Shown: one piece after another, positions 1 to 7,456 of the stretch
How positions within the stretch are numbered: position 1 is the stretch's first letter
Layout of the letters: each line of letters opens with the position of its first letter
Assembly (NCBI GenBank): GCA_047627915.1
Contig: JBLHTZ010000033.1
Location: 1 to 28,458, forward strand
Source of the DNA: NORP294 sp047627915
Lineage (GTDB): Bacteria > Bacteroidota > Bacteroidia > Flavobacteriales_E > Vicingaceae
Direction: 5' to 3'
Length of the DNA stretch: 28,458 nucleotides
Notes under the pieces: generated by a model
What the model was told of the DNA's origin: nothing
What the model saw: the letters and a program-made list of their open reading frames with translations, nothing else
Databases searched by the model: none
Made by a program: the position numbers and the translations under genes

Positions 1-156
1 TTTTTCTTTGATGTCTTGTCCTGATAATTCTCCATTAGTCAGATGGGTAAACAACCCCATATTAACCGCTGTAAGTAATGTTTTGGATGCCCAAAATCCC
101 ATTCCAATTTGCATTATTTTAGAAGGGTTAACTTGGTTTACTGTCGTTGTTTCCAT
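1..156 (-). CDS. SAM-dependent methyltransferase, N-terminal part (gene cut by window edge)
   Basis: The first 52 codons of a minus-strand gene start at the ATG at 156-154 and run off the left edge. The visible peptide has a short polar start and then the helical stretch MQIGMGFWASKTLLTAVNMG followed by LFTHL and LSGQDIKEK. This resembles the N-terminal dimerisation domain of plant/bacterial O-methyltransferase-like enzymes (a winged-helix region where 'xxGFWASKTLLxAVxxGLF' is typical). The catalytic SAM-binding domain would lie outside the window, so the family call rests on this domain only. Substrate cannot be inferred. No gene sits directly upstream; the next 300 bases are non-coding. Confidence 0.6.
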   Translation of the reverse strand, partial: METTTVNQVNPSKIMQIGMGFWASKTLLTAVNMGLFTHLTNGELSGQDIKEK

Positions 157-204
157 TTTATGTTTGTTTAAATTATCAAATTAATGTAGTTGTTTTAATT
201 TTTG

Positions 205-434
205 CCAACGTTTTGTGTATATGGAGTGTGCCACAACTGTTGTTTGAAATTTAAAGATAGTGAAAAAGCGAAAAGCACAGACAGTTCTCCGTCCAAATAT
301 GACTTCCTTACTCATCTTTAAGGTTTATTTAAGCTATCCGAGCTATGAAACACAAATCTTAACTGTTTTGAACGAATTACTTAAAGAACTAATTTTATGT
401 GCAGCACAAGCACATGCCATATACACGTTGTTGG
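205..434. repeat. Small non-coding element with imperfect terminal inverted repeats (MITE-like)
   Basis: The left end (205-232) begins CCAACGTTTTGTGTATATGG and continues AGTGTGCC. The reverse complement of the right end (434-410) begins CCAACAACGTGTATATGGCA and continues TGTGC. The arms share CCAAC, TGTATATGG and TGTGC with a two-base length difference. The roughly 180 bases between them carry no convincing gene. An 11-base palindrome (ACAACTGTTGT, 233-243) lies just inside the left arm. The right arm ends 23 bases from the stop codon of the next gene. This fits a small non-autonomous mobile or intergenic repeat element of the kind scattered in Bacteroidota genomes. No target-site duplication is obvious, so mobility is an inference. 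Confidence 0.5.
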
Positions 435-456
435 TATTAGTTTTTTATTTAAAATA

Positions 457-951
457 TTACCACCATCTAAGAGCTAAGGAAAGGCGTAATAAATGTTCAT
501 TTATTTGGCCGTCAAATGCTTGATCAGTATTTGTGAAATTATAGCCATAGGTCAACTTTAGTGTTGTAATTCCTTGTGCAATTCGATATAAACTTCTAAC
601 TCCAATTTCAGGTCTAAAGGCATTAATTCTGCTGTTAGGAGTATTATATGAAATAAAGCTAAATCCCGCTATAATAGGTATTGGCTTAGCTTCTGGTCTC
701 GAACTAGACTTTCCAACTGCATCATACCCAAAAATTCCAATTTTATAGCCGATTAATTCCGAATTGAGGTCATCTTCAATACCTATAGATAGTTCTGCAG
801 CAACTGGTTTCTTAACCATAATTCCAAGATTTAAACCTGCTTCAACTAATTGTTCGTTGCCTTGTTGGTAGCCTAAATCAACTGATATAAAATTAGGTTG
901 GCCATAAGCTAGGACAGAACCAAAAAAACATAAGATGAAAAGATACTTCAT
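457..951 (-). CDS. Small exported beta-rich protein, possibly an outer-membrane barrel
   Basis: The product is 164 residues from the ATG at 951. A longer reading frame exists from a GTG at 981, but that codon lies inside the perfect palindrome at 971-998. Only the start at 951 gives a clean signal peptide (MKYLFILCFFGSVLAYGQ), with cleavage near residue 17-18. The mature part alternates hydrophobic and polar residues with many Gly, Tyr and Asn, and it ends in LRLSLALRWW, the kind of aromatic C-terminal strand seen in outer-membrane barrels. There are few charged helices. No named family is recognised. It stands alone between the repeat element and the terminator-like palindrome, so there is no operon context to suggest a role. 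Confidence 0.65.
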   Translation of the reverse strand: MKYLFILCFFGSVLAYGQPNFISVDLGYQQGNEQLVEAGLNLGIMVKKPVAAELSIGIEDDLNSELIGYKIGIFGYDAVGKSSSRPEAKPIPIIAGFSFISYNTPNSRINAFRPEIGVRSLYRIAQGITTLKLTYGYNFTNTDQAFDGQINEHLLRLSLALRWW

Positions 952-963
952 ACAATTAATGCC

Positions 964-998
964 AAAAATTGGATATGACACACTAGTGTGTCATATCC
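964..998 (-). terminator. Perfect 28-bp palindrome, candidate terminator of the ABC transporter gene
   Basis: Bases 971-998 equal their own reverse complement: GGATATGACACA, then CTAG, then TGTGTCATATCC. On the minus strand this can fold into a 12-bp stem with a 4-base loop, followed by AATTTTT (968-964). It lies 11 bases past the stop of the ABC transporter gene. The five-base T run and mixed stem make it a reasonable intrinsic terminator. The perfect two-fold symmetry, only 20 bases upstream of the next start codon, also allows an operator for a dimeric regulator. Confidence 0.45.
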
Positions 999-1009
999 AT
1001 ATTTTAAGT

Positions 1010-4000
1010 TTAGTATTTTTTCTTTTTGAAAAGTTTTCCGAGGCCGTCCATTAGCTTTCTCAGAGCATCATAGTACAGTGTGATGGCTAAGAAAATACTG
1101 AAGCACCATATTACCATGAGGTTGGCAGAGAAGGTAGTGATGTAATTACCAAATAATTTTTTTGAAGAGGCCAGGTAATGCGAACGGAAGCCTTCGGGGT
1201 CTTTGTAAACCGGATCTGCGCGTTGAATCAATTCATTCTCCCATTCAATAATTTTGTTTAAATCATTTTGGTTGGTCATGAGGTCTTCCAACGATTCGTT
1301 AGCATACGCATCCTTAAGCTCAATAAATTCAGCCTTCTTTTCGGGAGTATCGTTCATTTCGATTAACAACTGATCTTTTTCGTCGCTGTATTCGTTGTAC
1401 TTTGTAATGTAATAACGGTTCAAGTCGCTAAGGTATTCATCCACCTCGCCCAATACTTCTTTAGTTGGAATTCCGTCGCTCAGCGCTTCTAGATTCTCAA
1501 ATTGAACTTCTTCGTTTCTAATGTTCTCCTTGCCAATCTCGTTATACAGCAATTTACCAGCATTTGCTATGCTTTCTTGCTCATTTTCATTTTTGTATTC
1601 TCTTTGAATAAAGTTTAATCTATCTTTTAAACGGCTTAACCAGAAATTTTTACGGTAACTAGCTGTTTTGATGTCTTTGTCAATGTAAAAGAAGTTTTTG
1701 TTAAACTTATTGTCTTTAAACTGTTTCACTGCCAAGGCTTCAAATGCCCATTTTGAAACCATAATTTCTCCTACAAATGGCACCTTGTCTTGGATGGTAA
1801 TGGTTGGGTTAAGCTTCTCAAACTTCACAATAACGCCACTCAGCATTAATTGTGGAATGACCAAAAATGGAATTAAGATATAAATGGTAACGGCTGAATC
1901 AAAAGTAGAGGAGATGTTTAGTCCTAATATGTTAGCAAAACAAGCAGCAGAGAACAAAATAAACCAGTACTCAAAATACATGCCTTGTATGCCTAAAATG
2001 GAATTCCCCACTAAAACAAATGACATAATTTGAATGGCGGATACCGCGAACATGATAAATATTTTCGAGAACAAGTAACTGCCTTTGCTCAAGTTCAAGA
2101 ATTTCTCTCTTTTTAAGATTTTTCTGTCTCGAATAATTTCCTCCGCTGCAACGGTTAAACCTAAAAAGAGCGCTACAATTACACTGATAAAAATGTATGC
2201 CGTGAAGTTTTCGTTGGAACGAAAAATATAACCAGTATTATCTGCTTGGTCAGCATTGGAGTAGCGGATAATAAACGACAAGATAAAAGCTAAAACTGGA
2301 GCTTCCAAAAAGTTAATCAACATGTATTGTTTGTTGGTCAATTTAGATAGCACATCTCTAATAATAAATACTATAAATTGCTTAAATGCATTCGGTATTT
2401 TAAGACTCTTTTTAGGCGCTTCGTTTACTTTTGTTTTTAAGTGATTTAGCTTATTCTTTAGATTTTCATTGTAAGCTTTGTACCATACTTTTGGAGTGAC
2501 TCTGCGCTTTTCCGTTTGGTTTCCATATTCATCTAAAATCTTAGACTCAATAATGTTGAAGATTTGTTCAGGAGTAACATTACCACAGTTAAAGCATTCA
2601 CTTTCTGCAGCGTTTGCCTGGCTCATTTGCTCTTTGAAGTAAACAATACCTTCAACCGGGTTTCCGTTGTATATTAAATAGCCTCCGGTATCTAAAATAA
2701 TTAACTTGTCAAACATTTTAAAAATGTCGGACGAGGGCTGGTGAATTACAACAAATATTAATTTACCTCTTAACGTTAATTCCTTCAACAAATCCATAAT
2801 GTTTTCAGAATCCCTAGAAGATAGACCTGAAGTTGGCTCATCAACAAACATGATGGACGGCTCCCGAATTAGTTCAAGTGCAATGTTTACCCTTTTTCGC
2901 TGACCACCACTAATGGTTTTTTCTAGTGGGCTACCAACCTTTAAATTTCGAGTTTCCCATAGGCCTAGACTGTTTAATACTTTGAAGGTGAGTTTAACAA
3001 TTTGTCTGTTTGACAAGTCACCAAAACACAACTTGGCATTGTAGAAAATGTTTTGAAAAACAGTGAGCTCTTCAATCAACAAGTCATCTTGTGAAACATA
3101 CCCAATGACTCCCTCAATCTTATCTTTATTTTCTGGTTTATGTATATCAAACCCATTTATTTTTACTGCACCTGTGGAAGGTTTATAGTTGCCGTTAAGC
3201 ACATTCAGTAGGGTTGATTTACCGGCTCCACTAGCACCCATAATCCCGATTAGATTTCCGGATTCTTCTTCGTAATTCATTGGATGCAAACCAATGTTTC
3301 CATTTTTAAACTTGTAGGTGATATTATCAACAGTAAAGGTGGTTTTCTCTATATCTAAATCACTTAGAAAGCTAGTGATGATATCACTGTAATAAATAGG
3401 AGCAACCTTAGACCCTCTTAACGACGAGCCTTGAGTTAAAACATAGGTTTTAACTGGTTTGATTAATTGACTGTTTAGTTGTAATTCAGTTTTTCCAAAA
3501 TATTTCAGGAAGAACATGTTTACACTGTTAATATTCAATATTCTTACTTCTCCATCAATACTCTCAGCTTTAATGTGTTTGTGTTCACCTGCTGTTTTCT
3601 CGTGGTTGTTAATGAGAAGTACGTTTTCTGTTTTAGGAAGCTCTTCCTCAGCTGTGCTAACGAAATCTTTGATTTCTGTGTATTCACTTGTGCTAATGTT
3701 AAAAGATTCAGAAACTGTTTCCACAAACTCAATGGCTTGCTCAGTATCGTTATTGTTTAAGAAAATAAATTCCAACAACTGAACTAGAACATAAATTTTT
3801 TGCTTTTGTGTAAGCTCTTTGTTAATCTCAGCGCATATTTTAAGAATCTTGACTGAGTTAAGTGACGTTCGTTTTCTAGCCTTAGCACCTTCTCGCTTCT
3901 TGTTTTGTTCATTGTAATAATGATCATAAACCAGTAGGTATTCATTTACCAATTCTTGGTTTAATTGTTCGTTAAGAAATTGAGATACAAACTCTTTTGT

Positions 4001-4075
4001 ATTTGAATCATCTCTTCCAACATTTGCAACAATGGCAAATAATTGCATGAGGGCTTTTAAAATTTTTTCACTCAT
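1010..4075 (-). CDS. ABCG-type ABC transporter with N-terminal TerB-like domain
   Basis: A single 1021-residue polypeptide carries ATPase and membrane parts. Residues 1-150 are helical and acidic and resemble TerB-like domains (weak match by eye). The ATPase domain spans about 245-480: Walker A GASGAGKST (280-288), Q-loop YVSQD (326-330), signature ISGGQRKRV (388-396), Walker B IMFVDEP (408-414) and H-loop His445. The EPTSGLSS and HQPSSDIF sequences are typical of the ABCG/White family. A CFNC pair (494-497) follows. Five membrane segments lie at about 584-604, 626-644, 668-690, 702-720 and 729-748, and a sixth at 984-1003. Between the fifth and sixth is a charged, largely helical loop of about 235 residues, far longer than usual in ABCG proteins. 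A half-transporter that dimerises is expected; the substrate is unknown. Confidence 0.85.
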   Translation of the reverse strand: MSEKILKALMQLFAIVANVGRDDSNTKEFVSQFLNEQLNQELVNEYLLVYDHYYNEQNKKREGAKARKRTSLNSVKILKICAEINKELTQKQKIYVLVQLLEFIFLNNNDTEQAIEFVETVSESFNISTSEYTEIKDFVSTAEEELPKTENVLLINNHEKTAGEHKHIKAESIDGEVRILNINSVNMFFLKYFGKTELQLNSQLIKPVKTYVLTQGSSLRGSKVAPIYYSDIITSFLSDLDIEKTTFTVDNITYKFKNGNIGLHPMNYEEESGNLIGIMGASGAGKSTLLNVLNGNYKPSTGAVKINGFDIHKPENKDKIEGVIGYVSQDDLLIEELTVFQNIFYNAKLCFGDLSNRQIVKLTFKVLNSLGLWETRNLKVGSPLEKTISGGQRKRVNIALELIREPSIMFVDEPTSGLSSRDSENIMDLLKELTLRGKLIFVVIHQPSSDIFKMFDKLIILDTGGYLIYNGNPVEGIVYFKEQMSQANAAESECFNCGNVTPEQIFNIIESKILDEYGNQTEKRRVTPKVWYKAYNENLKNKLNHLKTKVNEAPKKSLKIPNAFKQFIVFIIRDVLSKLTNKQYMLINFLEAPVLAFILSFIIRYSNADQADNTGYIFRSNENFTAYIFISVIVALFLGLTVAAEEIIRDRKILKREKFLNLSKGSYLFSKIFIMFAVSAIQIMSFVLVGNSILGIQGMYFEYWFILFSAACFANILGLNISSTFDSAVTIYILIPFLVIPQLMLSGVIVKFEKLNPTITIQDKVPFVGEIMVSKWAFEALAVKQFKDNKFNKNFFYIDKDIKTASYRKNFWLSRLKDRLNFIQREYKNENEQESIANAGKLLYNEIGKENIRNEEVQFENLEALSDGIPTKEVLGEVDEYLSDLNRYYITKYNEYSDEKDQLLIEMNDTPEKKAEFIELKDAYANESLEDLMTNQNDLNKIIEWENELIQRADPVYKDPEGFRSHYLASSKKLFGNYITTFSANLMVIWCFSIFLAITLYYDALRKLMDGLGKLFKKKKY

Positions 4076-4118
4076 AGTGTTAGCTCAGCTAGTCCGTCAA
4101 TTGGAGGATGAAAATAAC

Positions 4119-4150
4119 AAAAAAAAAGCAGGATGTTTTAAATCCTGCTT
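4119..4150 (-). terminator. Rho-independent terminator
   Basis: On the minus strand the sequence reads AAGCAGGAT, a 7-base loop, then ATCCTGCTT, giving a perfect 9-bp stem (4126-4134 pairing with 4142-4150). The T tract that follows corresponds to the run of nine A on the plus strand (4119-4127). It sits 22 bases past the stop of the small exported protein gene, so it ends that two-gene unit before the ABC transporter gene, which would then need its own promoter in the short gap or rely on read-through. Confidence 0.88.
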
Positions 4151-4172
4151 CCTAAGTTAAATGTTTTTACTC

Positions 4173-4598
4173 TTATGGTTTAAATCCTACTAATAACACT
4201 GCACAGCCTGATTCAACTTCATCAAGGTTAAGGTTTCCTTCAATGATAACATCCAGTGTAGAATTCACTTGAAAATCCCAATATGGCGCGTTCCCATGGT
4301 CAGAACTAGTAAATATCTCATTTCTCTCTTTATCGTAAACTCTAAAAATTAGATTTCCTGGAGCAAGTCCGCTGCACGCAGCAAATCGGTATGTACTTTG
4401 ACCGTATAGTGTCAAATGAAATTCTGCGGTTTGATCATCGAACAATAACGCTCGATATTCTTGTCCATCAGAAAGAAAGTCTTTTGTGAAGTTACCACTA
4501 CAAAGGGTCGCAATACTATCACACTGCGCATTTACTTGACCAGCAAATGAAACAAAAAACGCTATGAACAGTGAAAATTTAAAAATGATTTTTTTCAT
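4173..4598 (-). CDS. Small exported protein of unknown function, four cysteines
   Basis: The product has 141 residues. Residues 1-24 form a classical signal peptide ending QVNA, with mature Gln25. The mature chain of about 117 residues is predicted to be beta-rich and contains exactly four cysteines (26, 33, 75, 132), which could form two disulfides in the periplasm or outside the cell. I do not recognise a family. It may be a small beta-sandwich, as segments such as STYRFAACSG and LDVIIEGNLN alternate hydrophobic and polar residues. The gene follows the lipoprotein gene after only 7 bases and is closed by a strong terminator, so the two are very likely co-transcribed. The ABC transporter gene is next on the same strand. 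Confidence 0.75.
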   Translation of the reverse strand: MKKIIFKFSLFIAFFVSFAGQVNAQCDSIATLCSGNFTKDFLSDGQEYRALLFDDQTAEFHLTLYGQSTYRFAACSGLAPGNLIFRVYDKERNEIFTSSDHGNAPYWDFQVNSTLDVIIEGNLNLDEVESGCAVLLVGFKP

Positions 4599-4605
4599 CG
4601 AGGTA

Positions 4606-5529
4606 TTATTTTAAAATGCTTAATCTGATTGCTTCAACTTTAGCTGAAATTTCTGCTAATAATTCAGGACTCATTTCAACTTTAGAGGTACTGTTGATGG
4701 TGGTCGTTTTTGTCTCTTCGTCAGTAGAAGCTACTTTATAGGTGTAATTAAAATCAATACCATCGTAGATATCGTTTAATTCATTCAATTGATTAATTAC
4801 TTTACCAACCGGTGTCTTATCTTGATAAGGAAGCATGAGGTTGATTAAGTTTTTGATGGTTATTTTTTGCTCTCCAATTCTATTTTTGATATTTTGATCC
4901 TCATTTGTTTTTACAATGATGGTTGCAAAATGCAAGGTTTCAATCCACCCACCAGCTAGAATTAGAACGCTTAAATCATTTTGTTCGTTGGTTTTTAAAT
5001 AACTGTCTGCAGATTTAAAAGCATCTGATACAAGTGCTAAAAGTGAATCTTGATTTCCAAGGTTTGCTTCAAAACGGGTAACCATCGATTCATCAAAGAT
5101 ATTAGTCATACCTAATTCAGCAGAAAGGCGCTTTGTAATTGCCATGTAAGAAATAGCATCTTGAGTTTGATCATAAATAGTTGCATAACCCATGTCCGCT
5201 CCATACACTCCTAAATTTAAGGCTTTTCTAGCAGAGGTTGAAAGATTGGAAGCATTGCTAGTTGGACTTAGCATTTCTGAAGAATAAGCTGCACCAGAAT
5301 GTTTTAATAAGAATGCAGTTTGAATAGGAGATGGCACACTAAAAACTTTTCCATTGATTTTCATAAGGTTTGCATCCTTATCTTCTTCATTTTCCTCTGT
5401 TTTTTCTCCATCTTCCTTGTTACCTCTTTTGGATTCTTCTGCACAAGCCATTAAAAAAAATGCGACAAATGTAATTGCGCCAATTTTTTTAAGAATGGTT
5501 TGTGAATTAATTAAGCTTGTTTTTAACAT
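4606..5529 (-). CDS. Lipoprotein of unknown function
   Basis: The product has 307 residues. A hydrophobic stretch ends in the lipobox LMAC with Cys29 as the lipidation site. It is followed by an acidic Glu/Asp/Lys linker (about 31-53) and then a mostly helical domain (about 55-307). The residues after Cys29 are acidic, not the simple Asp+2 inner-membrane signal of Escherichia coli. In Bacteroidota an acidic motif just after the Cys can direct surface exposure, which is a possibility here, not a demonstration. No enzyme motif was found. The ATG start at 5529 gives the only sensible signal sequence. The gene is followed after 7 bases by the small exported protein gene, forming a two-gene unit upstream of the ABC transporter. 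Confidence 0.8.
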   Translation of the reverse strand: MLKTSLINSQTILKKIGAITFVAFFLMACAEESKRGNKEDGEKTEENEEDKDANLMKINGKVFSVPSPIQTAFLLKHSGAAYSSEMLSPTSNASNLSTSARKALNLGVYGADMGYATIYDQTQDAISYMAITKRLSAELGMTNIFDESMVTRFEANLGNQDSLLALVSDAFKSADSYLKTNEQNDLSVLILAGGWIETLHFATIIVKTNEDQNIKNRIGEQKITIKNLINLMLPYQDKTPVGKVINQLNELNDIYDGIDFNYTYKVASTDEETKTTTINSTSKVEMSPELLAEISAKVEAIRLSILK

Positions 5530-5617
5530 TTTAGTGCTGTAAATGAGTGTAATAATTTTTCTTCGAACCGTAAAGATAATTAAATCTCAAAAATCCGAGT
5601 TCTTTTCATTTGAAATC

Positions 5618-7344
5618 TTAATAATAAAATGAAATAAGTAATAAAGTGAATTCTATACTTGCATGTTGATAGTTCTGAAAAATGAGATCTCCAATGCTAA
5701 AAAGAATACAATAAACCACTATAATTGAGTTTATCCAACTAATAAACATTGGTACTATCTTCGTTTTAGGTTCATTTGGATTTCGAATTATTTTCTATCC
5801 TCCATCAGGTTTTACTTTTGCACAATAGCTAATCAATCTTTTTTCTTCAGTTGGCGAAGTAATAAAGGTTGCTAGTAACCAACATAACTTGCTAAAGCCA
5901 ACGGTAAATAAGAAGTTGAATGGATACTCTAATTCAAAAATGTAATTGGATAAAATGTATCCTACAAATGGAGCTAGGCTTACTACAATTTCACTCTATG
6001 CGTTAATTCGCCACAAATACAAATGTAAAATTAAGACCATTCCAAGGTCGGCATCGCATTCAATTAAAAATTTAGTGGCGTTGTCTATACTGGAAATTTG
6101 TGTGGTTGCAAACAGTGCAAGTAGTATGATTAATACGGTAAAAATTTGTGTTTTTTGCACGTAATCCTTTTGTTCATCTTCCGATGTTTTGTCTGCTCTT
6201 TTCGGTTTTAGAAATCATTTGTACAAATGATTTGTTATAGGTAGTTCGCTCCCCAGTTTAATTGGGTAGAAACAGTACTCATGTATGCAGAAAAAATGCT
6301 ACAAGTAACAAACCTTTTAATCCAGTTGGTAGGTAATCTTTCATTGCCATAACAAAACCTTGCCTAGCATTTTCTATTGGCAACCCAGGATATAAAACTA
6401 AGGCGCATAATCCAACAATAATCCAAGTCAAAGGGCGCAAACAGTAACGCGCAACTTGAAAGAAAAATGTGGCATATCTGGCATTTTTTTCATCCTTGGC
6501 ATTCATCATTTGTTGAGCTATATAACCACCACCTCTTGGTTTCGCTCCTGGGTACCAACTTGCCCAACACTGCACGAAAAAAAGGTTAAGAAGGCTGCTA
6601 TGGTTACGCTAAAAGTTCCAATGTCGTTGACTACTGACCCAGAGTTGATGGTAGGGAAGAAGTTAAAGCGCTAGGCGGGTAATTGTTCTTTTAGTCCTGA
6701 AATTCCACAAAATTTTTCAGTCTTAAGTACCACTATTGCTAGGATGATACAACCTGTCATGGCGATGAAGAACTGCACAAAGTCGGCCATATCAACTCCC
6801 ATTAAACCGGATAGTGAAGAATAAATTGCAACAAAAAGCATTGCCGCCGCAATTACCCAAATCACTGTTTTATCTGGAATATCAAAAAATACCTTTAAGA
6901 TAGAAGCCAATTCAACATTTAACCTACCAATAACAATTATATTCAGAAATAGTCCCATGTAAACTGATTTAAAACCTCTCAAAAATGCTGCGGATTTTCC
7001 AATATACCTCAATTATACAAACTCTAACTCAGTTACAATTTCAGCTCTCCGCCAAAGTTTGGCAAAGAAGAAGGTCGTTATCATTCCTCCAATTAACATG
7101 TTCTAACAAAGCCAGTTTCCTGAAACACCGTTTTGAGCAATCAGTTCTGTCACTAAAAGGGGGGTGTCAGCAGCGAAGGTGTTCGCTACTATAGAAATTC
7201 CTGTGATTTACCAGGGCAAGCTTCTTCCACCCAGGAAGAAGTTACTTAAACTCTTACTGGCTTGTTTTCTATAAAAATACAAATGCTGAAAGCTAGAATT
7301 AAATAGGCTATGATAATAATCCAATCTAGAGGTGCTAAAGTCAT
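5618..7344 (-). pseudogene. Decayed sodium:solute symporter (SSS family)
   Basis: Translating the minus strand with frame changes recovers an almost complete symporter of about 575 codons. It starts MTLAPLDWIIIIAYLILAFS, then NFFLGGRSLPW, ITGISIVANTFAADTPLL, a long membrane block (about 7012-6674), GGGYIAQQMMNAKDEK (about 6540-6490), STVSTQLNWGANYL (about 6270-6230) and a C-terminal end with PTEEKRLI and SIGDLIFQ. NFFLGGRSLPWW, TFAADTPLL and STxxTQLNWGANYL are typical of SSS (SLC5-like) transporters. Stops interrupt it at 7208-7210, 7103-7105, 7013-7015, 6671-6673, about 6230, 5996-5998 and 5795-5797. Reading-frame shifts occur near 7245, 6575, 6290 and 6230. Several stops replace expected Trp codons. 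The gene cannot make a working transporter, and the whole 1.9-kb gap between its neighbours is explained by it. Confidence 0.9.
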
Positions 7345-7456
7345 TTTGATTTTTTTTTCAAGGAATATAAAATCAAGTCATTTTAAAAGGCTTGAAATAT
7401 TTGTTTATGAACAATGAATAATGGATAGCATAAGCAGGAATCTGTAAGTTTGCAAC

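Noticed and set aside
260..523. Plus-strand open frame of 87 codons
   Set aside because: It starts with GTG inside the inverted-repeat element and runs into the opposite-strand small envelope protein gene. Its composition is not protein-like and no domain is seen.
952..981. Earlier GTG start for the small envelope protein
   Set aside because: The codon is inside the perfect palindrome, and the added residues hide the signal peptide that begins at the ATG at 951.
5946..7194. Short plus-strand frames (5946-6164, 6456-6674, 6985-7194)
   Set aside because: They lie opposite the decayed symporter and are antisense reading of its membrane-coding DNA.
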